DNA of 64,000 nucleotides from Haemonchus contortus (Eukaryota > Nematoda > Chromadorea > Rhabditida > Trichostrongylidae), in assembly GCA_000469685.2 (NCBI GenBank), contig LS997562.1, forward strand, positions 14,768,646 to 14,832,645, given 5' to 3'. Positions within the stretch are counted from its first letter, which is position 1, and each line of letters opens with the position of its first letter. This document shows positions 50,701 through 60,500 of this stretch, piece after piece. The position numbers were made by a program, and so were the translations under genes. Under the pieces are notes generated by a model, which had not been told where the DNA came from, made no database searches, and was given only the letters and a program-made list of their open reading frames with translations.

Positions 50701-52015
50701 TTGGGAGACGGGCAGTAAGAACGATTCTGTGTAATCGATCCGCCGCACGCGGCTGTCGCAGACCATTTACCTCATTATAATAGTTTTAGCATCCTTCATA
50801 CAGCTCAATTGCTATGCGCTTATTACTATTGGCATGATTCTACTGTTATTTCTTTTGCTCCCGTACATCTTACTAGCTGCAGCATTCTAATACATCCCTT
50901 CGCGCGCGACGTCTCTCTCGCCGCGACGCGACAATTTCGTTCCTACTGCACCACACCCCAAAATTATCGTGAACTGAGCCCTCAAAGAGCTATGCTAGCA
51001 ACCGTGTACAGAATCATGTATCAAAATCCAGAGTACATGGGTTTGCCCACGAGAACCAGTGCTCATCTAGTGCTTATCCCATTACGTTTTTCTTATGTGA
51101 CATGTTTAATACTGATTCACTGCGAAGGGACTTGAAACCCGTGTGTCTTAGGCCCTTTTTCTACCCTCTTGTCATAACAATGAATAATTCAGGACTGACC
51201 ATTTTCATGTATGTGTATGTGAATTATTGAGCAAGAACTGAACACGGTTTGTGAAGGCCTCTTGGGTGTGGTGCAGTAGGAACGAAATAGTCGCATCGCG
51301 GCAAGAGAGACACCGCGCGCGAAGGAATGTAACAGAATGCAGCAGCAAGTAAGAAATACAATAACAAAGGAACTAACAGTAGAATCATGCCAAAAGTAAT
51401 AATCGCATACCGAGTTGTATGAAGAATGCTAGAGCCGTAATAACGGCGAAACGATGTTTGCGACAGCCGCGTGCGGCGAATCGATTACACAAAACCGTTC
51501 CTACTGCCCGTTTCCCAGGCCTCTTGGCTTTCTAGTGACTGCTTCTCTAGCAAATTAGAGAAATTATCTACATCTGCATTTTCAAAGCGTTGTATCACTA
51601 GTCGCAATCTATGAATCTATGAATTAAGCCTCGAGACATGCCCATGCTAACGTCTTGGCACAATGCTGTTGGCCGGAATGCGTCCGTTCCTTTATCGTTC
51701 AACGGGACGGAGCAGGAGACTGGCACACTTTTTGCACCATCCACAGCCGTATGGGGGCACAGTGAACTGAGTGTCGGTCCTCTAAACCCACAGGAGTAAG
51801 TTCTATCTATGGCTCATTGTTCTAACAGCTCAAGCTCTAATCACTAAAATTTCTGACATTTCAGTGCTCCACTGGACAGGACCCAACTCCAGTATCATTT
51901 GAGCAAGATCTTCCCGGAACAGTTGGTGTCATCAGTTTTACAGTCACATCCCTACGAGACGAATTCGCAACGTCTTTGCCAATATATTCTTGATCTTCAG
52001 AAAGGATTCACCTGA
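44785..52015 (+). CDS. rege-1: REGE-1, Regnase-1/ZC3H12-family endoribonuclease, complete
   Basis: Cytoplasmic NYN/PIN endoribonuclease with a CCCH zinc finger that cleaves stem-loops in mRNA 3' UTRs. Exons 44785-44989, 45051-45181, 45348-45478, 47915-48019, 48091-48183, 49687-49785, 49847-49924, 49976-50107, 50172-50263, 50328-50488, 51629-51795, 51865-52015; 514 residues, all in phase. Order: acidic/Ser N-terminus; UBA-like segment ([18 protein letters not shown], about 80-112); PIN nuclease from [12 protein letters not shown] (Asp about 149) through VCHDDLYIL and VSNDAYRDL, so all catalytic acids are present; [20 protein letters not shown]; zinc finger C-x5-C-x5-C-x3-H (CPYARKC to CKYYH, about 312-328), split by an intron; C-terminal helical domain ending LQKGFT. 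The start at 44785 assumes trans-splicing at TGTATTACAG; in-frame ATG 44755 is the alternative. The exon 10 donor (GTAAAA) is weak. Introns 3, 5 and 10 carry SINEs and MITEs. Confidence 0.95.
46311..46347 (+). other. tRNA-like T-arm and acceptor fragment in rege-1 intron 3
   Basis: GCGGGTTCGAGCCCCGC forms a perfect 5-bp T stem with a 7-nt loop, followed by ATCGGGCA as a possible acceptor 3' strand. The upstream 80 bp can pair only partly with it (CCTGAT) and show no credible D arm or anticodon arm. It is probably a tRNA relic or the head of a second tRNA-derived repeat. Confidence 0.4.
47338..47478 (-). repeat. tRNA-derived SINE, copy S8 (head part) in rege-1 intron 3
   Basis: Reverse orientation; TGGTACCAATTAACC, TATGGAAAGCTTGGTTG, GATCTAGGATTCGATCTCGG and CCATGCGTGTGGACAG match the head half of the full copies. 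Confidence 0.7.
48342..48581 (+). mobile_element. MITE family M, copy 1, rege-1 intron 5
   Basis: About 240 bp with inverted ends GGGCGTTAGGAACG and CGTTCCTAACGC. Shares GCCGCACGCGGCTGTCGC, CTTCATACAGCTCAATCG and CGCGCGACG with copies 2 and 3. No coding capacity. Confidence 0.85.
48786..48912 (-). repeat. tRNA-derived SINE, copy S9 (head part) in rege-1 intron 5
   Basis: Reverse orientation; GGAGGGGTGGAAAGCATGG, CAGATGTCGATCTGG, GCGCCACTGACCACCACACC. Truncated 3' part. Confidence 0.7.
50489..50635 (+). other. Read-through extension of rege-1 exon 10 (possible alternative C-terminus)
   Basis: If the weak donor at 50489 (GTAAAA) is not used, the frame stays open for 48 more codons to TGA 50633-50635, ending [12 protein letters not shown]. 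This would give a shorter REGE-1 that lacks the C-terminal domain of exons 11-12. An intronic reading is equally possible. Confidence 0.35.
50711..50950 (+). mobile_element. MITE family M, copy 2, rege-1 intron 10
   Basis: Ends GGGCAGTAAGAACG and CGTTCCTACTGC. Internal GCCGCACGCGGCTGTCGC and CGCGCGCGACGTCTCTC match copies 1 and 3. Same orientation as copy 1. Confidence 0.85.
51273..51507 (-). mobile_element. MITE family M, copy 3, inverted, rege-1 intron 10
   Basis: Ends GCAGTAGGAACG and CGTTCCTACTGC, a perfect 12-bp inverted repeat. Internal GCGACAGCCGCGTGCGGC is the complement of the conserved motif of copies 1 and 2. It faces copy 2 across 322 bp, so the intron transcript could fold into a hairpin of about 235 bp. 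Confidence 0.85.
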
Positions 52016-52171
52016 GTCATTGTGCAGACTATGACTTCTGCTCATTTCCCCTCTAGTCATCGTTAGTATCCTGTAGAATTTTTGTGTGTCGCCCCTATCT
52101 TTGTAATTGTGACTTCGACCCGTTCCTTTTTCATGTGGTTTGTGTATGGTCCACTGTGATAAGCAGAGAGA

Positions 52172-52283
52172 ATGTCCCTTGCCCGCGACGGTCTTGATCC
52201 GCCCACCGTCGCGCCTCCGTCTGACAATGAGAGTCAACCATATTTCCCTGATTTCAATGTTTTCGGTGACGTGAAATTAGAAG
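52172..52283 (+). CDS. Candidate first exon of a gene downstream of rege-1
   Basis: ATG 52172, 157 bp after the rege-1 stop, opens 37 codons (MSLARDGLDPPTVAPPSDNE, then QPYFPDFNVFGDVKLE) ending at a donor-like GTAGAA at 52284. An AG (GATAAGCAG) lies 6 nt before the ATG and could serve as a trans-splice acceptor. The spacing is typical of a nematode operon. No second exon was found with confidence; foldback F6 and SINE S10 follow. The product is not recognised. Confidence 0.4.
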
Positions 52284-52420
52284 GTAGAATCATACTGATT
52301 CGCTTTTATAAATATTTAAGTGTTCTGTGACAATTTCACGGGCGATCATGCCTTTTTCATGTTCCTTGAAGGACCCCAAGAACTAAACTAAGACTAATTA
52401 TGTGGTGGTTTGCGGGTGCG

Positions 52421-52695
52421 CTTCGTTGCGCGCGTCCGTAAAAACTAGGTCACGCCGCAGCCGTCGCATGCGACGCGCTAGCTCGCGATCTTTGGCAAAC
52501 GTCGCAGTTGTGTGTGGGGCATACGATTTGCGCTTGGTCCACGGCAGTTACCCAAAGTGAAGATAACACGGACAAATGCAAATCATTCGGTCCACTGACA
52601 CTTGGTGGTACTGTAATGTCTTGCCAAGACCTCAATTGGGGTGTGCCGCGCGCGGAGTGGGCGGGGTGTCCTATTTTCAACGGACGCGCGCAACA
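52421..52695. repeat. Foldback element F6
   Basis: Left arm TTGCGCGCGTCCGT..AAACTAGGTCACGCCGC and right arm GCGCGGAGTGGGCGGGGTGT..CAACGGACGCGCGCAAC are inverted relative to each other. The left arm is shared with 3995-4045. No ORF of interest. Confidence 0.65.
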
Positions 52696-53137
52696 GACGT
52701 TCTCCGGTGGGTTGCTCGTGTCCTCAAGCTGAAAGATCAGCTGCTCATTCTTATACTTCAAGAGGCAATCTACTCACAACTTTTCTCCATTCCGCGCCGC
52801 CTTATTCTCCAGTTTTTTTTTCAAACAATTGGAACTACTCATTCGATGCTGCCTGCGCGATTCGGTGAAGGGTTTGTGAAAAATTGGCAAAGGGGCATTT
52901 GAGCAGAAGAAAGGAGCTGCAAATGTATCGAATATGCAAAGCGAATGACCAACAATGAATATGTCTCGCGGTACAACTCTTTTCGGGTTCCCACTTAACC
53001 GTAAAACCGCCGAGCAGGACATGAAAAACGAGGAATACCGTATTTTTTCAAGTGGGTAATCGAGATGTATAACCAAGTACGGAACTTGTTGGCGTTAATC
53101 AGTACCCTTTCGTGGTGTGCCCCGCAGTTGACTGCTA
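52696..53137. other. Unassigned stretch between foldback F6 and SINE S10
   Basis: An open frame (KDQLLILILQEAIYSQLF..) follows 52720 on the plus strand and could belong to the candidate downstream gene, but splice sites and phase do not settle it. Confidence 0.25.
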
Positions 53138-53370
53138 TTCAGAATAGTACTGGTGTTTTAAATGCGCCTGAAGGCTATACAACAACTTGCGATGCACTGG
53201 AATATACGAGTCTATGCTTTCATCAATCCAGACAAGTCTAGTACCAATTAACCGACTCGGGATCGAGGGTAGGCCTGGTTGGTCTGAGAGTATTGACTTG
53301 GATTTGATCCCTGGACCAGCGTGTGGTAGCGCGCCCTTTTGTAACTGCACCACATGCGCCGTATATGATG
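53138..53370 (-). repeat. tRNA-derived SINE, copy S10
   Basis: Reverse orientation; ATCCAGACAAGTCTAGTACC, GGCCTGGTTGGTCTGAG, GATCCCTGGACCAGCGTGTG and AACTGCACCACATGCGCC. The 3' tail is missing. Confidence 0.75.
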
Positions 53371-54247
53371 GCAGCCTCCAATTTTCCTCCTACGAACTGC
53401 ATTTCAAGGTTTAGCAAAGCCAAGATAGGGTGCACATGAAGCGCTACGGTCGTGATGTCAAATACTGAATTGCAAAATATTGTGTCCACTATAAATAGTG
53501 GTCCGTGGTTTCTAATCTGATCTATTTAGAGGGCCAAACAAGCGGTATCCTCAACACCATCTATTCTTCGAATGTTAGCCTGAAATTCCGTAATCTGCAA
53601 ACAGCATGCGAAAGTTTCAGCTCAAGTCCGTGACAGTTGGTACAGCCAATTTGACTACGCTATCGATAATATGTATTGTATTGTCCTCGCAGTAAAACCA
53701 ACAAATGAAAAAAGTGGAAAAGAACTGTAAAGAACTATGGAAAACAACTGAAAAGAAACTTGTTCGGCGCCGATCGATTCTTTCGATCCATTCATTGTCT
53801 CTTACCAACTTTCCCAATAGTGAAGGTGTATAGTTGTGTGTCAGCATAAGCAGCATTTAGAAAAGTCCATTCCGGTACAAACTTTGCAGTGATTCCAATG
53901 ATTGAGGTCTGTTTACTGACTTGGCGGGAGGAGAGCTGTGTTTCGCGAAATTTTGACGATTCAGCCAACTCTAAAAGGATTACGCTGTGCTCCCAGCCAG
54001 TTCGGTTCAGAAACCATCCAGTTCTCGTTGTTCCCAAATGAAACCCTTCCAAAGACTAGGTTAACGACTGAGGGACGCAGCTAGTCAAAGATTATCTGGC
54101 GACAATTGCCAGACGGCAAACAACTGAATATCTTATTCCACTGTAAAGAAAATTGGTCAGCAAAGTCGAAGAAATTTTCTTATCCATCGAATTTCATGCA
54201 AAGTATATCCTAGCAAACTAATAAACTCAATAAAAGTCGCGAAAGAA
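53371..54247. other. Spacer between the convergent plus-strand and pcbd genes
   Basis: No gene recognised; the part next to 54248 should be the 3' UTR of the dehydratase gene. Confidence 0.35.
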
Positions 54248-56149
54248 TCAGTTTTTGACTGATTCGATGAATTTCGCCAATGTGATGTCATTTTGCGACA
54301 GACCACCACAGTCGTGTGTACTCAGCGTGATGTCTACCTACAAATAACAGAAATTGAGGGAACCTCACCGACAACCTAAACATCCATTTAAAAATATTGC
54401 ACATTTACAAAAGGAGATGGGCATGAGAATCCAGTCGTTCAGATCCTACACTCACCTTATTGTACACATTGAACCATTCTGGATGATGATCCATTTTTTC
54501 AGCTTTCAAAGCCACTCGGCTCATAAAACCGAATGCCTGAAAAGATAGCAGTTATGAGCGGATTACTTTTCTGATTCCTACAATGAAAACATCTTGCTCT
54601 CTTTTCTAATTGCTCATGCCAAGAGAATCATTTATCAGAGTGGTGGAAGCTTCCATCGAACGAACTTGCCGCGCCAGTGCGCCGGGAGGACCGCGACATG
54701 GGGTGAAGATGTGGGAAAGAGATGGGGGATGGAGGGCATAAGATGTGATTACAATTAGTACAGTTCCACCAATTTGTGGAAATTTCGAAGGAAATTCTTC
54801 GTTCAAAGCTCACAAAAGTCGCTGCAGCACAGCATACGTAAGCTCCACAACCCAGGCGATCTAAGACGGTTCATGAAAGAAAAAATATTCAAAGCAGTTG
54901 AGCATTCGATAATTATTCATCCAAGTACTCGGCGGAGGACGGCAGTCCAAAATTACCAGCATTTCATGAACGAGCCATCACTCACTCACACGAGAGCAAT
55001 CGAGGAAGTTAAAAAGCAGAGAGAAAAATAATGCCTAAGTCAACAGAAATATGGCTTTCTCTTGCTGCACCCATCAGATTGTTGGGAGGTTAGGACACTT
55101 GGGAACATAGCCAAGGTCTCATGCAAACTAGAATGATTTCGAGTCACTTCTATGCTGCAGAAACTGGTCACCAGCTGTCCAGAATTCCGATTAATGACAA
55201 TCTTACAAGGTAATAACCCAAAAATCAAGCAAGCTTTAGTGCAGTGTTGAAAATGTGGTAATATACATGTAGGCACGTTGTTACGATGTGGAATTTATCA
55301 AAAGGCATTTAAGTTAACTGATGAGGCCCGAATGGCAGCTTGCTCTCTAAACACTGGAACAATGGAAACCCTGCACGAACCCACTGCAGGACTGAGGAAA
55401 TGGGATGGTGAAATAAATTCTGGGAACTCATTTCTGACGCTAGAACTATTATCTTATGCAGATGAGAGGATTTCGCGTGAGAAACAGAAAGGAGGCCAAG
55501 AACTGGATAAGAAGAGAAAAGGTTACTGTGATAGAGGGCTGAGCAATCCGGTATCACTACCCAACTAGCGGAACTTTGCTTTCATGCGGAACTCTGAATC
55601 CTTTTCAACGAGAAAATGACCTTTTTAGAATCCGAAGATAGAGCGACTTTTATAGTTTATTAGGAAAGTCTTAAAGATTCAACTCATAGGAAGGAAAGTA
55701 GCCTGTCAAAGAAGTTCCCAGATGTTAAGGCCACTCTCATGCAAAGAGTTGTTTCCCCAAAGACTGCAAGAGGAATTCGAGAATCCAGCAGCCAGGTAAG
55801 ACAACTGACTAATTGTAAGCCACTCCGGAAGTGTGTCGAATGTTATCCAGCTGAGGAGCGAATAGTTTTGCTAGCGAATTCTAACCTCATTGAAGTCTTT
55901 AAACTGGAACGATTTCTTCATAGCATCACGTCCATCGACCATTTTCCATCCTGCCGTCAACAAAGGATTTAACAACTCCTTCCGCTGTTCTTCAGTAAGT
56001 TTCTAAAACACAACAGCAATGATGGTTTATGCCCAAATTAGCATAGTGAAGTGCTCAGTGTGTACCTTGCATGTGGGTGCTGCGAAAACGTTGGTGCAGA
56101 AATCGATGAGACAAAGGGCTGCAAATAATTTGTAGATACTCACCACCAT
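54248..56149 (-). CDS. pcbd-1: Pterin-4a-carbinolamine dehydratase (PCBD/DCoH), complete
   Basis: Dehydrates 4a-hydroxytetrahydrobiopterin, recycling the cofactor of aromatic amino acid hydroxylases; some members also bind HNF1-type factors. Exons 56149-56066, 56002-55886, 54536-54456, 54337-54248 give 123 residues, all junctions in phase 0. Exon 2 encodes [19 protein letters not shown] and [17 protein letters not shown]. Exon 3 encodes [20 protein letters not shown] and WFNVYNK. Exon 4 encodes [18 protein letters not shown] and ends ESVKN. The active-site histidines (DHHPEW pair and the STH histidine) are present. The body has normal family length. The odd part is exon 1: 28 residues with a hydrophobic core ([12 protein letters not shown]) and a VFA|A cleavage-like site, which looks like a secretory signal rather than the usual short cytosolic start. 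A 1,349-bp intron separates exons 2 and 3. Confidence 0.93.
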
Positions 56150-57137
56150 TGCTCTCCGCTTACTTGCCAGGTAACAGGTTGGTTGAATAGAGAGGCGATG
56201 GAAGACAGACGTCACGACGGCGCAGCTCCGCCCTCTCATCAATGAACGCAATCTGATGACATTGATAGCAATCTGCTGATCGTACACATATAACAATTGA
56301 GACCTTCAATGGGTGACGGATGCTCTGCTACTTTACCCTGGCCACGCCTTCTCTAGAGAGATCAGTAAACAAAATCCCAAAAAAATGGATTGTCTAAGCG
56401 GCTCGGTATGTCCGAAACCTGGAAATGGCAACAAGGAGAGTCTAAAAATTTGGTCTCAACGAACATGGCTTGAATGTGGATCGTTGGGTTTCTTGAGATC
56501 ACCCTTTAGACCCTGATATGCACCGCTATTTTTTTCTGTTTTGGCTTTGCATTTGATTTATAATATGAGTTATCATAGTAAATAGTGAATAAATGGTCAG
56601 GGCAGGTTTTCCCGGAGGAGATGCTGTGTACATACATGCACACACTATCGATTACTAGCCTCCATGGCTCCGTTTCCAAAAGAGTATTCTGGACCGTTTG
56701 GACCACCTTTCCTTATAGCCAGACAAATCCGGGTGCTACCCAATTCAGCACAAAACCCCGGCTGGTTTGGGGCCAAGACAACACCGATCGTTCATTTCGT
56801 CCTAGGGAGAGGCATTTACTGACCCTCCCAATGCCTGCGTTTCCCTTCCTTTCTCAGAACAGAACGATCCCATTAATACCCTATTGATACGATTCCTTAA
56901 TTTGTAATCGCTTTTGCTGATATTACTTCTAATTAGCAAAAAAAGTTTCAAAGCTGAAAGGTCCTCCTTTTGATAGGAATGAATGAAAAATGAATGGAAT
57001 TCGCGAAGAAAGCGTAGAAATTGCTCTCTGTACCCGTTATCTTTTTAACTTTCAAAAGTGCCGTTCTGGCAAAGCCTCTTCACGAAATGAATGCATGAAG
57101 TGTGCGCCCAAGTGAAAGACGCAAGGATTACAGCAGA
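56150..57137. other. Spacer between pcbd and SRFBP1
   Basis: No gene recognised. Should contain the promoter of the minus-strand dehydratase gene. Confidence 0.35.
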
Positions 57138-57215
57138 AATACAATTTGTGTGTCATTGCCAACCGTGGAAGTGCTGAGCTGCTCCCACGGTTGGCAATGA
57201 TACACAAATTGTATT
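57138..57215 (+). ncRNA. Near-perfect 78-nt hairpin, candidate pre-microRNA or hairpin siRNA
   Basis: The 5' arm 57138-57168 (AATACAATTTGTG..CAACCGTGG) pairs with the 3' arm 57185-57215 (CCACGGTTGGCAATG..TTGTATT) over 31 positions. The single deviation, at the GTGTG/ATACAC step, is a G-U wobble if transcribed from the plus strand. The loop is 16 nt (57169-57184). The size suits a microRNA precursor, but the near-perfect pairing is unusual for one. A tiny palindromic transposon is the main alternative. It lies in the spacer 287 bp beyond the SRFBP1 stop. Confidence 0.5.
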
Positions 57216-57501
57216 CTTACTGTAGACTGGAGTAGCTTTCTTTACTTCACGGTGTGGTTAAGAAGCAGACAATTTTGCAAACAGTCTTTTCGAGAACATA
57301 ATGCCGTCTTCAACGAGATCGCTGAGCATAACAACAGTTTTATAGGGCTTTCTCTTTATCGAGTTGTCATTAAGACATCAAACATCAGAGAAATCGAATA
57401 TTAACGAAAATTAAGAGATCTCTACCTGTTAATAAGACAATCACATACAACAAATACAACAAGAACAAAAAACAACAAATGAAAACCAACGAGAACAACA
57501 G

Positions 57502-60500
57502 CTAATCATCACTGAAAACGATTCTTTTGCCTTGAGGCGCCATGTTTTGCTGTTCCTTAGCGCGGCGACGGGCTGCCCATGAAGGGTGAAGTTCATCTGA
57601 AGACATCCTATTTCTATTTCAAAAAAATATAAAGGATAAAGGATAAAGTTTTGGCGTTAATCAATCCCGTCTGGGGGATGCGCCCCCGCACTCGTCTTCA
57701 ATTCAGACTCGTAGTGGCGTAGTGAGTACGTATATGGCTTATACAATGAGAAGCGGTGGCCAGCCGACGTTCAAGCCAATGCTTTTCATCCCAGACAAGT
57801 CTGGTACCACTTAACCGACCCCCGGAGGGATGGAAGGCTTGGTTGGTCTGGTCGGGCATCGATCTAGAATTCGAACCTCTGATCGTGCGTGTGATATAGT
57901 GCGCCACTTGCCACTATACCACCTCCGCCCTAACAAAAATATAAAGAATAAAAATATTGCCTGCACTTTAATGAATACGTCTCTCTCCAACTATGTAAAA
58001 TCCTTTTTGAGCTCAACTGAAAGGATCTATAATTTGAAAAAAGCATAATAAGAAACAGTACACCCTCATTACCCACAATCTGTCGCGACTGACCAAGTTA
58101 AAGGGATCTCAAGAGAAGATGACCTAAACAGGCATATCCAGTTGTATGAAGAGCGCGATGTGACACCTAAGCAAGCCCCTGCTCCTTTGCTGTAGAACTC
58201 TTGTGTCGGGTGGACTTGACCTGATCAAGCCAAAAGTTGTTAAAAGGTCCTAGATCGATAATAAAATGGGAAATTTCGGGGGTGTGGATACTTATCCCTG
58301 AAAATCGCGCCGCGTTCTCCGCATCCGATCGCGCACAGTCGCGCGCCATGAAGGGAAAGTTTTGATAACTCAGTGGGAGGACACGGAAGCCGCCTCACCT
58401 GGAAATTCGATGAGAAGTAACGCTATCTCTGATAAACGACAGCGCCTATGGAGATGATTCTTGAAATGAGGATAACTTACTGAATATGCGACCAAGTTGA
58501 GGGATATTTGTTTCTAGGCCGATATATGCGTGAGCTTTCATTTTAAATCTCTCAATCTTCCGTCCCATGGGAGATAATACCCAATCATTACATGATATCC
58601 CATTATGGTTTTAGTTTTTATGTTTTGTTTATTTTTTTTGTTTTTTTTTTTTGCGCTGCTTTGGTTTCTTCCAACCCCATCCTTCACAACTACTCTGAAC
58701 TCATACCAGTTTTTGGCATTTTTGAAAATTTTATCAGCTTTCTTTGTATCTTCTTCACTCGCTTTTACTATTTTCGGCAGTATGACATCTAATATGATCC
58801 TACCGAACCTCACATGCACGAAGCTTGAATTCCTTCAGAATTTTCATTTTCTTTCAAAATGGAAATGGAATGAAAAAATGTAAAAAAAAAACTTACCGAT
58901 GGGAATATGAGACTCCCTAGCCTTCGAATTTATTTGATGATCAGGCAGCATTTTTTTCTTCTTCAGTGTAACAGGATCATCATTCCCCTTCCCTACGCTG
59001 GACTTCTTCAATTTTTTCGCACGGACATGTTTTTCAAGAGCTGTAGCTTCTGAAAAAGTCGGATCTTAAGTACACGCTTTGCTTCTACACTCTATGCTCT
59101 CTACCGCGGCATCAGAAAATGAAATATTAAGGCTGTAATTTTACCGCCCTTAAATGTACCTAAACTTTAGAAAGCAACATCCCTGGGGTAGTAGTCAGTT
59201 CTTTCATTCTGCTATCCCACTCTCGATTTCCTCTTGACCAACAAAGGTCGAGAAAAGGGAACGATTCTGAGAACGCTAACTTCAGAACAAAAATTCCAAA
59301 TGCATCCCAAAGGATAAAGAATAAAGTTTTCTAATCAATCCCGTCGGAGGGATGCGCCCCGCACTGGACTTCCATTTAAAACCGAAGCACGTTGTGAATG
59401 CGCATGTGGCCTATACAGTGAATTGCGGTGGCTAGTCGATGTGTATGTCACTGCTCTTATCCTCCCAGATGAGCCTTTTACGATTTACCAACCCTGGAAG
59501 GATGGAAAGCTTGTTTGGTCTAGGCACACATCGATCCACGATTCAAACCCGTGAGCATGCGTGTGTGAAGTGCGCCACTTGCCACTACACCACCTCCGCC
59601 TAACACAGGGATATTTGTTTTTAATAAGAAGAACAGTGAACTTTCCTTTAAAATCTCTCAACATTGTTTTCTCATGAGATAGTCCTTGCCTGCTATCCCA
59701 TTTCTGTTTTTGTTCTGAATTACTGTTCGCTGCTTGATTTCTCAGAACTTTTTTTTTACAAAACTTATAGCAGTTTCCGGCATCTTCCGAACTTTCTTTG
59801 ACTTTTTTTTGCCTCTTCTTCAACCGCTTTTGGTTTTTTTTTGCGTTATACAATTAATATTATCCATCAAAACTCACACGCCCAAGCTCGATTTCCTTCC
59901 AATTTTCACTTTCTTCCAAAATGGAAATGGTATTAAAAAATGTAAACAAACTCACCTATGGGAATATGAGACTCCTTAGCCTCAGAAGTTATTTTATTAT
60001 CGGGCAACATTTTCTTCTTCTTGAGTTTAATAGGACTACCGCTTTCCATCTCTCCGCTGGACTTCTTCAACTTCTTCACACGCTCAGGTTTTTGAGGAAC
60101 TGCAGCTTTCGGAGAAGTCGTAGCTGTAAGTACAGGCTTTGTTTCTGCATTCGACATTCCTTACCAGAAAATGAAATATCAAATTACGGCTGTACCGCCT
60201 ATTACTAAGAAAGAAATTGTCCTTGTATTTACACTTAGACAGGCAAATTCTCAAAATAGCAGTCAGCTCTTTCATTTTGCTAAACCACTCTGATTTGCTC
60301 TTGGCTAACAAACGTCAAAAGAACGGAACGATTCAGAGAACGCTAGGTCTACAATAGTAATTCCACGTCCACTACGCTTGAAAAAAGTACAACTAGTTTC
60401 GGATATGTCGAGTCAGATAATAAGCACTAAAGTCTGGAAAGCCTTTTTTAAGGGGAGATTTAATGAATTTGCATGAAAAGAGAATGAGGAATGCGAAACT

